The notes beneath the pieces were generated by a model. That model worked only from the letters and a program-made list of their open reading frames with translations, was not told where the DNA came from and did not search any database. From Stenotrophomonas maltophilia (GTDB lineage Bacteria > Pseudomonadota > Gammaproteobacteria > Xanthomonadales > Xanthomonadaceae): DNA of 64,000 bases. A program made the position numbers and the translations under genes. The DNA lies in contig NZ_CP154630.1 of assembly GCF_039555535.1 (NCBI RefSeq), positions 62,001-126,000 of the forward strand, written 5' to 3'. Below are positions 1 to 16,396 of the stretch, one piece after another (within the stretch, counting starts at the first letter, position 1; every line of letters starts with the position of its first letter).

Positions 1-88
1 CGACCCCTGCGCAATCCACCCCATTCGGCCAAGCACGGCTTCTGATTTGAACGACCCACCACGAGGGGCTCAGCCGTTGGCCGAAACC
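1..88 (-). repeat. Truncated copy of dispersed spacer repeat
   Basis: The window opens inside a non-coding stretch that matches the outer end of the repeat seen at 45115-45298. Both share the order CCCCTGCGCA, then ACCACGAGGGGCT, then CCGTT and GGAAA/CGAAA. It lies directly downstream of the methylglyoxal synthase stop codon. Only the end of the element is inside the window. Confidence 0.55.
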
Positions 89-89
89 C

Positions 90-956
90 TCACCCCGCCC
101 GCAACGCCGCCGCCGCCGCCCACCGCGCCGCCACCCGCGGCGCGGTAATGCACACCGCCTGGTCGGTCACCGTCGTCACCGCCCGCTCCAGCAGTTGGAT
201 ATCCGCCTCATGCTGGCGCGCCACATGCGGGTCCTCGAAGAAGATCGCGCGCTGGCAGCGCCCTTCCAGCACGCGGTCTGCAATCTGCGCATCACCGCCC
301 ATCGGGCCGCTCTGGTAGCGCGTCACCCACGGCGTATCGCTGGGCCAGCCACGGCTCCAGGCCAGCTCGTTCAAACGTTGGCCGGTAGTACCGGTTGCCA
401 CCCGTTCACCGAACCGGGCCAGCACCTCGAAGTGCTCGTCGGCGAAGGCCAGCATCGCCGGCTTCATCGCGTCGTGCGCGATCAGCGCCAGCGTCTGCTC
501 CTCGAATGCATGCAGGTCGTCAGCCCCGGCATCGGCGGCCAGGCCGGCGTGGATGCGTTCCACCTCGATCCAGTCGCGCGCAGTGGCCACGGTGGAGATG
601 AACGGCTTGCCGTGGATCACGCACTGCCGCTTCAGCGCCGTGGCTTCCGGAAACACGGAGGACGGATCGACCGGATCGATCAGGTAGATCGCGCCATCCA
701 GCGTCCGTTCCGGCCCCATGCCAACCACCTCGGCGACCAGCTTCATCAGGCCACCCTCGCGACCGTAGGGATAGCGATGCAGGCTCCCGTATCCGGCCAG
801 GAAGCCCTGCCGCTCGATCGCGTCATGGGTGCGGCCGACCGCATGCAATGACACGCCCAGCTCGCGCAGGCCGGGTTCGCTGGCGCGCAGCCAGCGGAAC
901 AGGGCGGCGCGCGCGTCGTGGTGATGGAGACGGTTGGCGGCCAGGCCGATGCGCAT
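90..956 (-). CDS. Methylglyoxal synthase with duplicated MGS-like domain
   Basis: Methylglyoxal synthase converts dihydroxyacetone phosphate to methylglyoxal and phosphate in the cytosol, bypassing lower glycolysis. The C-terminal half (about residues 157-288) carries the family signature: LIAHD near its start, then TGTTG, and SGPMGGDAQ, whose Asp is the known catalytic residue. The E. coli enzyme is about 152 residues, whereas this one has 288. The N-terminal half reads as a second, diverged MGS-like domain: IGLAANR in place of LVAHD, YGREGGLMK in place of the GPMGGD loop, and ISTVATARDWI matching the conserved end of the family. The catalytic Asp is lost there, so it may be regulatory or structural. 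The ATG at 956 has GGAG six bases upstream. It is divergent from the sensor kinase gene. Confidence 0.85.
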   Translation of the reverse strand: MRIGLAANRLHHHDARAALFRWLRASEPGLRELGVSLHAVGRTHDAIERQGFLAGYGSLHRYPYGREGGLMKLVAEVVGMGPERTLDGAIYLIDPVDPSSVFPEATALKRQCVIHGKPFISTVATARDWIEVERIHAGLAADAGADDLHAFEEQTLALIAHDAMKPAMLAFADEHFEVLARFGERVATGTTGQRLNELAWSRGWPSDTPWVTRYQSGPMGGDAQIADRVLEGRCQRAIFFEDPHVARQHEADIQLLERAVTTVTDQAVCITAPRVAARWAAAAALRAG

Positions 957-1124
957 CGAATGCTCCGCAGGTAGGGGTGAAAGCGGCAGTGTATGTCGGC
1001 ATCTCCTCTACTTGCTGCTTTTACAACTTTCTTCATTGCTACCCGCACGCGCGTCGCTAGCGTGACAGGCAGCGGTACCGCAGCGCGGCCGTTCATTTCC
1101 GCCCGCGAAAAGAGGATGCCCATC

Positions 1125-9469
<8,345 letters not shown>

Positions 9470-9609
9470 CTCTACCTCGATGCGTATAGGGTTGGCGGCG
9501 ACACTCGTCCCCGCTCATTCCCTGGAGCGCATCGTGAGGCCACCGGATGCCTCGACTAGATCACAGGTTGCTGCAACGCCGCAATACACGGTTGCAGGTG
9601 CAACGGAAA

Positions 9610-9633
9610 GCGCCGGCAACCCAGTGCCGGCGC
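9610..9633 (-). terminator. Likely terminator of the I78-type lipoprotein gene
   Basis: A perfect 9-bp stem, GCGCCGGCA and TGCCGGCGC, has a 6-base loop. Read on the minus strand it begins 10 bases after the stop at 9644 and is followed by TTTCCGTT. It separates this gene from the gltB leader. Confidence 0.6.
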
Positions 9634-9643
9634 GGGGCCGGAC

Positions 9644-10033
9644 TCAGCCGCAGCGCGTGCCGCTGACCGCGCCCTTGTCGTCCACTTCGATGTTCAGGCG
9701 GTCGCCGAGGAACTCCATCGTGGCCACATCATTGGGCTTGAGCACACGCACCTGGCTGGCCCCGGCATCTTCCTGCGCCTGCTTGCCGAGGGCATCGGTG
9801 TAGGCCTGGCCGACCAGGCTCTGCACCTGGCTGGCATCGCAGGTGCCGACGGGCGGTGCCTCGGTGGCCTTGCCGGCGTCGTCGGCCGGTGCCTTGGCGG
9901 CTTCGGCGGCCTGCTGGGCGTGGGCCGTGGCCGAATCCTGTTCATCCAGCGCCGGTGCCTGGCAGGCGGTCAGGGCCAGCACGGCCGGCAGCAACAGGAC
10001 GGAGAGCGAACGGGCGCGAATCGGAAACGACAT
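9644..10033 (-). CDS. I78-family peptidase inhibitor-like lipoprotein
   Basis: A lipoprotein of about 129 residues. The signal ends in a lipobox, LALTAC, followed by an Ala/Asp-rich linker. The C-terminal domain (about 62-129) has the I78 inhibitor layout: a Cys near the start (GTCDASQVQSLVGQ), then VRVLKPNDVATMEFLGDRLNIEVD, read here in two pieces around VATMEF, and a terminal Cys-Gly. I78 members inhibit serine peptidases (known for the family); the target here is unknown. Two adjacent ATGs occur and the second (10033) has the better spacing to GGAG. It is divergent from topoisomerase IB. Two more genes of the same type lie at 11227 and 18876. Confidence 0.75.
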   Translation of the reverse strand: MSFPIRARSLSVLLLPAVLALTACQAPALDEQDSATAHAQQAAEAAKAPADDAGKATEAPPVGTCDASQVQSLVGQAYTDALGKQAQEDAGASQVRVLKPNDVATMEFLGDRLNIEVDDKGAVSGTRCG

Positions 10034-10145
10034 CATGACTCCGGAAGGGGTTGTGAAAGCCCGAGCATAGCGGCGAACCGACCCTCACGTGTTTGTCTTG
10101 TGTTATCGACAGGATCACTGCGCCGCACCAGTGACACTGCCGGAC

Positions 10146-11204
10146 ATGCCAACCCCCCCCACTCCGGAACAACAGGCCGCGCGCGCTGCGGGCCTGCGCT
10201 ATGTTGATGACACCCAGCCCGGCATCAGCCGCCGCCGCGCCGGCAAGGGGTTCAGCTACCGCGATGCCGACGGCCACGCGCTGCGCGATGCCACCACCCT
10301 GCAACGCATCCGTGCGCTGGCGATTCCGCCGGCCTACACCGCAGTGTGGATCTGCGCCCATGCCAACGGCCACCTGCAGGCGACCGGCCGCGATGCGCGC
10401 GGGCGCAAGCAGTACCGCTACCACCCCGACTGGGCCGCAGTGCGCGACGCCGGCAAGTTCGACCGGGTGATCGCCTTTGGCGAAGCACTGCCTGCGCTGC
10501 GGCGCCGGCTTGGCCGCGATCTCAAGCGCAGCGGCTTCCCGCGCGAAAAGGTGCTGGCGGTGGTGGTCGCGCTGCTGGCCGACACCCTGGTGCGGGTAGG
10601 CAATGAAACGTATGCCAGGGAAAACAAATCCTTTGGCCTGACCACGCTGCGCAACCGGCACCTGGACCTGCTGCGCGGCGGGCGCGTGCGCATGCGCTTC
10701 CGCGGAAAATCCGGGCAGCTGCATGAAGTAACGGTCGGTGACCGCCGGCTGGGCACGCTGGTGCGCGGTGTGCAGCAGTTGCCGGGCCAGGCGCTGTTCC
10801 AGTACCGCGACGACGACGGTGTCATCCAGCCGGTCGATTCCGGTGCGGTCAACGATTACCTGCGCGAGGTGATGGGAGAGGACTTCACCGCCAAGGATTT
10901 CCGCACCTGGGGCGGCACCCTGGCCGCGGTACAGGCGTTCGCAGCCACCGAACTGCCCGAACCGGCCAGCCAGCGCGCGCTGGCCAAGGTGCAGCGCGAG
11001 GTGGTGTGCAAGGTGGCGGCCCAGTTGGGCAATACGCCTGCGGTGTGCCGCAAGGCCTATATCGACCCTTGCGTGTTCGCCGGCTGGGAGCGCGGCGAAC
11101 TGGCGAAACTGGCCGGCCTGCGTGGGCCGCGCCAATGGGAACAGGCGACGCTGAAGGTACTGCGCCGCGCACGGCGGCTGGCCAAGCGCAGCGCCACGAC
11201 GTAG
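10146..11204 (+). CDS. DNA topoisomerase IB
   Basis: A poxvirus/eukaryote-type IB topoisomerase, 352 residues, that relaxes supercoils by a 3'-phosphotyrosyl strand break. The tyrosine-recombinase-like core is recognisable: VRVGNETYARENKSFGLTTL, then FRGKSG, FRTWGGT, and the catalytic Tyr near residue 305 in CRKAYIDP. The start at ATG 10146 (MPTPPTPEQQ) matches family starts, since the N-terminal motif GLRYVDDTQPGISRR follows shortly after. A run of eight C lies in codons 3-5. The stop codon TAG at 11202-11204 is part of the GTAG head of a palindromic repeat. Such enzymes are common in Xanthomonadaceae. Confidence 0.92.
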   Translation: MPTPPTPEQQAARAAGLRYVDDTQPGISRRRAGKGFSYRDADGHALRDATTLQRIRALAIPPAYTAVWICAHANGHLQATGRDARGRKQYRYHPDWAAVRDAGKFDRVIAFGEALPALRRRLGRDLKRSGFPREKVLAVVVALLADTLVRVGNETYARENKSFGLTTLRNRHLDLLRGGRVRMRFRGKSGQLHEVTVGDRRLGTLVRGVQQLPGQALFQYRDDDGVIQPVDSGAVNDYLREVMGEDFTAKDFRTWGGTLAAVQAFAATELPEPASQRALAKVQREVVCKVAAQLGNTPAVCRKAYIDPCVFAGWERGELAKLAGLRGPRQWEQATLKVLRRARRLAKRSATT

Positions 11205-11222
11205 CGTCGAGCTTGCTCGACG
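11201..11222 (+). repeat. GTAG palindrome overlapping topoisomerase stop
   Basis: GTAG is followed by an 8-bp stem, CGTCGAGC and GCTCGACG, with a TT loop. The first four bases contain the TAG stop of the topoisomerase gene. It lies between two convergent genes, only five bases before the end of the next gene at 11227. Confidence 0.7.
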
Positions 11223-11226
11223 GCTA

Positions 11227-11535
11227 TTAGCCGCAATAAATGGCCGTGATGTTGTTGGTACGGCCCTTCTCGATGGTCAGGCGGTCACCGCCTTCGTGCG
11301 CCGGTGGCACCCGCGGGCCGTCATGACGCAGCACCTGCACGTGCAGGCTGTCGCTGTCCACGCGCGCGCGTTCAACGGTGGCGGCCGAAGCGGCCAGGCC
11401 GAGCGCACCGCGCACCATGTCGCTGTGGCACTGGCCGGAAATCACCCCGTCGATCGGCTGCACCTGGGCCATCGGCGTGCTGCTGCAGGCAGCGAGGGCA
11501 AGGCTGAGAGCGGTGGCGGCGATGGCAGCTTTCAT
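11227..11535 (-). CDS. Small lipoprotein, I78 inhibitor-like
   Basis: A 102-residue lipoprotein with lipobox LALAAC after a short signal. The mature part has GQCHSDMVRGALG, then a loop and a terminal YCG. This is the Cys-to-terminal-Cys-Gly spacing of I78 inhibitors, but the central segment (QVLRHDGPRVPPAHEG, DRLTIEKG) is diverged. I chose ATG 11535 (MKAAIAATALSLALAAC) because a signal peptide starts there, with GGAGG-like bases just upstream. It is the second of three such genes within 10 kb. Function is inferred only from the pattern. Confidence 0.6.
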   Translation of the reverse strand: MKAAIAATALSLALAACSSTPMAQVQPIDGVISGQCHSDMVRGALGLAASAATVERARVDSDSLHVQVLRHDGPRVPPAHEGGDRLTIEKGRTNNITAIYCG

Positions 11536-11681
11536 GGAGGCGTTCCTCGTGTGGTTGCGTGCAAGGGTGCGACGGCGCGCGTGGTGGCGGAATGAATGCC
11601 GTGCACATGCTGGACACGGTGCGCTCACTGCCGCCGACAGCGCGGTCAGGGACACTGCAGTTGCGGCGGATGCCGCGCCCG

Positions 11682-11704
11682 GTAGTGCCGGCCGCTTGCC
11701 GGCA
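11682..11704 (+). repeat. GTAG (SMAG-type) palindrome
   Basis: GTAGTGCCGGCCGCTTGCCGGCA, here described as a GTAG head followed by TGCCGGC and GCCGGCA arms. It lies 27 bases upstream of the SDR start, in the leader of that gene, which is unusual for these elements because most here sit at 3' ends. Confidence 0.75.
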
Positions 11705-11731
11705 GCCCCTTTCCCTCCCGAGGAGATCTGC

Positions 11732-12838
11732 ATGGCCACGAGCAAGAAGCTTCCCACCCGCCGCAAGGCATCGCCGAAGGTGCGCAAAGGCAGCACCGCT
11801 ACCACGACCGCCGCCGACCCGGACCGCCCACGCGTGGTGAAAACCGCAACCCGCAAGGCCGCCGCCAGCGATCCGCGGGCGGCGCGCGTCGCGTCGCGGC
11901 AGCGGCGCCTGCAGGACCAGGAAAAGGCCAAGGACGCGCGGGCGGCAAAGAAGGCCACGAAGAAGCACGCGACCCAGGCCGGTACCCGCAGGCAACCTGA
12001 GGTCATGCCCGCCCAGCAGCTGCCCAAGCCCGGGCATGAACACGAACTTGAGCTGGCGCCACGCTTCCTCGCGCCGGACTACGCGGGCAGCGGCAAACTG
12101 CAGGGCATGCGCGCGATCATCACCGGCGGCGATTCCGGTATCGGCCGCGCGGTCGCGGTGCTGTTCGCACGCGAGGGTGCGGACGTTGCAGTGCTACATC
12201 TGGACGAGGCGGAGGACGCGGACATCACCCGCCAGCACGTGGAGCGCGAAGGCGGTCGCTGCGTGGTGATTGCCGGTGACGTGCGCGATCCGCGCTTCTG
12301 CAACAAGGCGGTGAAGCAGGTCGCCAAGGCCTTCGGCGGCATTGACATCCTGGTCAACAACGCCGCGTTCCAGCTGCACTGCGAGCGGCTGGAAGACCTC
12401 GAAGACGCGCACTTGCAGGAGACCCTGCAGACCAACATCGGTGGGTACATCCAGATGGCGCGTGCGGTGCTGCCGCACCTGGGCGAGGGCGCCAGCATCA
12501 TCAACACCGGTTCGGAAACCGGCATTTTCGGCAGCAAGGCGCTGATCGACTACTCGGCCACCAAGGGCGCGATCCACGCGTTCACCAAGTCGCTGGCCAG
12601 CCAGCTGCTGCCACGTGGCATCCGGGTCAACTGCGTGGCGCCGGGGCCGGTGTGGACGCCGCTGAACCCGGCCGACAAGCCGGCGGAGGACGTGGCGGAG
12701 TTCGGCAAGGACAGCGACATCGGCCGGCCCGCACAGCCCGAAGAACTTTCTCCGGCCTACGTATTCCTGGCCTCGCCGGTCTGTGGCAGCTACATCAGTG
12801 GCGTGATCCTGCCGGTGATGGGCGGGCCGCGAGGCTGA
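11732..12838 (+). CDS. SDR family oxidoreductase with lysine/alanine-rich N-terminal tail
   Basis: A 368-residue protein of the YghA-like short-chain dehydrogenase group. The Rossmann domain starts near residue 125, with the cofactor motif GGDSGIGRA, the NNAA segment (LVNNAAFQ) and the catalytic Tyr-Lys in DYSATKGAIHAF. The YghA group usually carries only a short extension. Here about 95 residues precede the fold, and the first 80 are strongly basic and low-complexity (KKLPTRRKASPKVRKG, AAKKATKKHATQ), similar to histone H1-like bacterial tails. The section PEVMPAQQLPKPGHE is typical of the YghA N-terminus. AGGAG lies six bases before ATG 11732. The substrate is unknown. Confidence 0.85.
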   Translation: MATSKKLPTRRKASPKVRKGSTATTTAADPDRPRVVKTATRKAAASDPRAARVASRQRRLQDQEKAKDARAAKKATKKHATQAGTRRQPEVMPAQQLPKPGHEHELELAPRFLAPDYAGSGKLQGMRAIITGGDSGIGRAVAVLFAREGADVAVLHLDEAEDADITRQHVEREGGRCVVIAGDVRDPRFCNKAVKQVAKAFGGIDILVNNAAFQLHCERLEDLEDAHLQETLQTNIGGYIQMARAVLPHLGEGASIINTGSETGIFGSKALIDYSATKGAIHAFTKSLASQLLPRGIRVNCVAPGPVWTPLNPADKPAEDVAEFGKDSDIGRPAQPEELSPAYVFLASPVCGSYISGVILPVMGGPRG

Positions 12839-12961
12839 ACGGCCCTACTGCGTGGAGTCTGCTGAATGGGGCCTCGCGCAGGTGTGTGGCGTGCGTCAAA
12901 GGCTGCGCCGGTGCGGCGGGGTAGGCTGGACTCCCATACCGATCACGTTCAAGGAAAGATC

Positions 12962-14383
12962 ATGCCGGAGATGGATATCAACGCAGCGGCCGATGAAGTC
13001 GTCGCCCTGCTGCGGCAGAACGACGCCCGTGGCGCGGCCGCGCGCCTGGAGGCCCTGCACAACGGCCAGAGTGCAGTGGTGCAGGAATCGCTGGATCGCT
13101 ACATCGCGGCGCGGGGTGCCACCGAGCTTGAGGCCCTGCAACGCAGCGGTGGCGTATCCGCCGCGGATGCGGCCACGGTCAACCCGATGCTGGATCGCCT
13201 GGCTGAGGCGACGCGCCCTCCGCGCATGCCCGATGCAGCAGAGACCGCAGGCCTGAGCCAGGCCCAGCAGTACGACGTGTACGGCAGCATCGTGGCCCAG
13301 CGCGGCAGCGCCGCGGCAAACGATGCGATGGCCACCCGGGATCGCGTGGTGCTGGGGTTGCGTGATGAGAACCGCACCACCGAGGCGCGCGGGCGTGGTG
13401 TCTACGACGACCGCATCGTGGTGCTGTGGAAGGATGCGCAGGGCCACGGCCATGTGCGCGAGTTCAACCAGGCCACGACGGAGCCGACGGCCCAGTACGA
13501 TGGTCACGCCAAGACCACGCCACGCAGCCCCGGCTTCGGCAACGTGGCGCCGCGCACCAAGACCGAGGGCGAGGACGTCAACGGCAACCGGGTCAAGGAT
13601 CTTGGACGGTTGGGCGAAGGCACCACCGAGATGCGCGCAACAACCCATCCGCGAAATGGCCATCCCGATGAATTTGCACTGCGCCCTTCGCAGGACGCGA
13701 TCACCGCAGGCGCCGGCCGTGTGGAGCGCGACAGCAATGGCGACGGCTGGTTCGATGCGCGCGATACCCAGGGCGTGCAGGACCTCAACGACACCTTCAA
13801 GATCCATCGTGGCAGCCGGTCCAATACCGATTCGGCGGGCTGCCAGACCATCGGCGGCGGCGAGTACGACGACTTCGTGTCGACGGTGCGCGGCACGCCT
13901 GGGCAGAACCGTTGGCAGTACGTGCTGACCTCGGTTGCACCCGGCCAGGCGCGCGAGCTGGGACAGGACGCGCCGCTCGCGGCCAATGACGATCCCCGTC
14001 AGCCGCAGCATCGCGACCATGCCCTGCAGCAGCAGATCAGCACGCACCTGCAGGCCCTGGGCGGACGCTACGCCGAGCATGCCGATGACTACAGTCTGGT
14101 GATGCTGCGCGAAGCGAAGGCCGCAGGCATGACCCGGGTCGACCAGATCGTGGCCAGCAATCCCAGTGGTGGCCGCGCTGCGGGCGAGACACTGTTCCTG
14201 GTGCAGGGCAGTCCGGGCGACCCCGCGGCAGTGCGCGCAGGCGTCAACGCGGCCGAGGTGCGCGAGACTACGGTGGAAACCAGCCTGCGCCAGCTGCAGC
14301 AGCAAGCGCGCGAACAGGGTGCACCGGTACCGGCGCCGGCGCCTGCACAGCAGCAGGAAGTACCGGCGATGGGAGGGTGTTGA
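12962..14383 (+). CDS. Predicted type IV secretion antibacterial effector (XVIPCD-like tail)
   Basis: A 473-residue protein with no signal peptide. The last ~130 residues (from about 343) have the layout of the Xanthomonas VirD4-interacting domain: PQHRDHALQQQI, then LREAKAAGMTRVDQIVASN, GETLFLVQGSPGDPA, AAEVRETTVETSLRQLQQQ, and a Pro/Gln-rich end. In Xanthomonadales this domain targets toxins to a bacteria-killing type IV secretion system. The middle domain has FKIHRG at His282 and SAGC at Cys294 (His-x8-Ser-x-Gly-x... ending in Gly293-Cys294), similar to the active site of L,D-transpeptidase/DUF2778-type enzymes, and a Ca-loop-like DSNGDGWFD at 257-265. A peptidoglycan-directed activity is therefore inferred. 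AAGGAAAG precedes ATG 12962. The next gene, 3 bases on, is a lipoprotein that fits an immunity protein. Confidence 0.72.
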   Translation: MPEMDINAAADEVVALLRQNDARGAAARLEALHNGQSAVVQESLDRYIAARGATELEALQRSGGVSAADAATVNPMLDRLAEATRPPRMPDAAETAGLSQAQQYDVYGSIVAQRGSAAANDAMATRDRVVLGLRDENRTTEARGRGVYDDRIVVLWKDAQGHGHVREFNQATTEPTAQYDGHAKTTPRSPGFGNVAPRTKTEGEDVNGNRVKDLGRLGEGTTEMRATTHPRNGHPDEFALRPSQDAITAGAGRVERDSNGDGWFDARDTQGVQDLNDTFKIHRGSRSNTDSAGCQTIGGGEYDDFVSTVRGTPGQNRWQYVLTSVAPGQARELGQDAPLAANDDPRQPQHRDHALQQQISTHLQALGGRYAEHADDYSLVMLREAKAAGMTRVDQIVASNPSGGRAAGETLFLVQGSPGDPAAVRAGVNAAEVRETTVETSLRQLQQQAREQGAPVPAPAPAQQQEVPAMGGC

Positions 14384-14386
14384 GCG

Positions 14387-15199
14387 ATGATCCGATCACA
14401 CCTGATGCCGAGCGTTTCGTTGATGTTGTTGCTGGCCTGCAGCGCCTGCGCGCCCGCTGGAGAGCGTGTCGCGCCGGCAGCGCCCACCGCCAGCCCGGCG
14501 GCGAACCCGGAGGCCTTGCCTGCGCAGACCCTGCCCACTGATCGTGGACTGCCCGCACTGCCGGAAGCCTCCGGCAGCGCCCATCCCGGCGGTCGCTACG
14601 CTGCGATGCCCGAACCTGCCAGGCAGGTGCTGATGCATTTGAAGTGCAACGTGGAAGGTGCCAGCAATGTGCAGGTGCTTTCCATTCCCGCGCAGGGGGG
14701 CCGGCAGGATTTCATGGTCACCGATCGCAGCGGGCCGCGTTTCCGTTACTGGATACGGTCGTTCTCCAGTAGTGGCGGCACCACGGGCTATCTGGTGCAG
14801 CTGCGGGACTGCCCAGCCAGCACCACCGGCATGCGCGCCTACATTGCACAGGGGGCGGCACCGCTGCAGGACGTCACCGCATCGCTGCTGGCGCAGGCAG
14901 GGCTGCCTGATGCGGCGACGATGACGGCATACCAGGACAAGGGCGCGGGCGACCTGTTCGCCTTCATCGGGCCGCTGGACAAGGTGCCGGTGCTGCGCTG
15001 GGTGGCCGAAGCCGACCCCGAGCAGCCATTGGCCGCCGACGCGCGCAGCTTCGACCATGGCAATGCCATCCACGGCGGTTTCCTGCGCTGGAACCAGGAT
15101 CACTTCGAAGTGGCCAGGACCGTGCCGGCCGGGCTATGGCCCTGCGATGACAGCCCGTTATTGCCGTGCAAGGGCGACCCGTTCGTGACTGGGCGTTGA
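14387..15199 (+). CDS. Predicted immunity lipoprotein for the adjacent effector
   Basis: A 270-residue lipoprotein. A signal with MLLLACSAC gives two possible lipobox cysteines, followed by a Pro/Ala-rich linker to about residue 65 and a folded periplasmic domain with several Cys (LKCNVEG, LRDCPAS, LWPCDDS, LPCKGD). I do not recognise the fold. The start, ATG 14387, lies 3 bases after the effector stop, with GGGAGGG inside the effector's last codons, so the two are translationally linked. Xanthomonadales type IV effectors are known to be paired with periplasmic lipoprotein inhibitors, hence the immunity call, which is inference. The last 42 bases overlap the convergent hydrolase gene. Confidence 0.6.
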   Translation: MIRSHLMPSVSLMLLLACSACAPAGERVAPAAPTASPAANPEALPAQTLPTDRGLPALPEASGSAHPGGRYAAMPEPARQVLMHLKCNVEGASNVQVLSIPAQGGRQDFMVTDRSGPRFRYWIRSFSSSGGTTGYLVQLRDCPASTTGMRAYIAQGAAPLQDVTASLLAQAGLPDAATMTAYQDKGAGDLFAFIGPLDKVPVLRWVAEADPEQPLAADARSFDHGNAIHGGFLRWNQDHFEVARTVPAGLWPCDDSPLLPCKGDPFVTGR

Positions 15200-16285
15200 G
15201 GCATCGCGCGCATAGAAATCGGCAATGCGCGGAATGAACTGCTGCGGATTGGCACCGACAAGATTGGTCAGCACCACCACCGCCACGCGGCGCTCGGGAT
15301 AGACCACGAACGCCGAGCGCGCACCGCCGATACCGGCCACCTGAAGGTCGGGCGATGCGCGCAGTACCGGCCAGCCCCCCGCCCACGGGCCGGCACGGCC
15401 ATCCGCCAGGCGCTCTGCGCTCCACATCCGACGCAGGGCCGTCTCCGGCAGCAGACGGCCTTCGGTCAGCGCGACCAGCCAGCGCGCGGTGTCGTCGGCG
15501 GTGGTGAGGATGCCGCCACCGGCCCACAGCGAAGGCGGTATGTCGTAGAACCAGTGCGACAGGCGGGACGGTGCATCGGCAGCGTCGGTGGCTCGCGGGG
15601 CCAGGCTGTACATCGTCGCCGCATCCGGAATCAGGTCGTAGCTGTCGCCGAAGGTGGTGCGGGCCATGCGCGCGCTGCTGAACTGGCGGGTGGCGAGGAA
15701 ACGTTCGTAGGGCATGCCGGATTGCTTCGCGATGATTCGTGCCAGCAGTACGTAGTTGGTCTGGTTGTAGGCGAAGCGCTGCCCGGGTTCGGCTTCGACC
15801 GGCTGCGCAGTGACGGCCGCCCACGCCTGCGCTTCTGAGCCACCGCCCAGCAGTCCATTCGCATCAAGGATGTCCGGAAGGCCGGAGGTATGCGCCAGCA
15901 ACTGGTGTACGCGCACGTCTCTCCACGCTGGCGGAAGATCATCCAGGTAGCGCGAGGCCGGCGCGTCCAGATCCAGCTGCCCCTGCTGGGCCAGCTGCGC
16001 GGCGGCCACGCCGGTGAACGCCTTGGTGGCCGAATTGAGTGGGAAACGGGTGTCGCGCGAGGCAAGCACACCGTTCTCCACGTTGGCCAGCCCGTAGGCC
16101 TCGGACAACACGGTCTGCCCGTCCTTGACCACCGCGATCTGCAATCCTGGGATGCGCCGCTCCAGCATGATCTGGCGGATCAGGCGGCGGGTCTGGTCGT
16201 TGGCCTGGTCCTGGCTGGCAGAGACGGCGGCGAAGGGCAGTGCACTGATGAGCATGAGCAGGACTCGGAGCATTGGGTGGGACAT
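15158..16285 (-). CDS. Serine hydrolase, beta-lactamase/class C PBP-like
   Basis: A secreted protein of 375 residues with a signal peptide ending near AVSAS. It has the class C beta-lactamase-like fold: catalytic SxxK in NSATKAF (about residue 84), YxN in FAYNQTNY, and a HTSGLPD segment. It may be an esterase, peptidase or penicillin-binding protein; true beta-lactamase activity cannot be read from sequence. It is divergent from a blaI-type repressor with operator-like dyads between them, which suggests shared control. Its 3' end overlaps the immunity lipoprotein gene on the opposite strand by 42 bases. Confidence 0.85.
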   Translation of the reverse strand: MSHPMLRVLLMLISALPFAAVSASQDQANDQTRRLIRQIMLERRIPGLQIAVVKDGQTVLSEAYGLANVENGVLASRDTRFPLNSATKAFTGVAAAQLAQQGQLDLDAPASRYLDDLPPAWRDVRVHQLLAHTSGLPDILDANGLLGGGSEAQAWAAVTAQPVEAEPGQRFAYNQTNYVLLARIIAKQSGMPYERFLATRQFSSARMARTTFGDSYDLIPDAATMYSLAPRATDAADAPSRLSHWFYDIPPSLWAGGGILTTADDTARWLVALTEGRLLPETALRRMWSAERLADGRAGPWAGGWPVLRASPDLQVAGIGGARSAFVVYPERRVAVVVLTNLVGANPQQFIPRIADFYARDASTPSHERVALARQ

Positions 16286-16368
16286 GCGGAATTCCAGCGG
16301 GGCGTTGCGGATGGGATGCAGCGGGCGGATTGGTGCCTACCGTTCGTCGGCCCATGACTTCCGGGGGG

Positions 16369-16388
16369 TTGACTACAGCTGTCGTCAA
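16369..16388. promoter_or_regulatory. BlaI/MecI-type operator dyad 1
   Basis: A 20-bp dyad of TTGACTACAG followed by CTGTCGTCAA, symmetrical except for one base pair. Its core, ACTACA near TGTCGT, resembles the TACA/TGTA half-sites of known BlaI/MecI operators. It contains a TTGACT that could serve as a -35 element and lies 40 bases upstream of the repressor start and 84 bases from the divergent hydrolase start. Confidence 0.65.
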
Positions 16389-16396
16389 GCTGACAG

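Noticed and set aside
15158-16285. A true antibiotic-inactivating class C beta-lactamase
   Set aside because: SxxK and YxN motifs are shared by many esterases and peptidases; nothing seen here singles out AmpC, and the linked sensor lacks a beta-lactam-binding domain.
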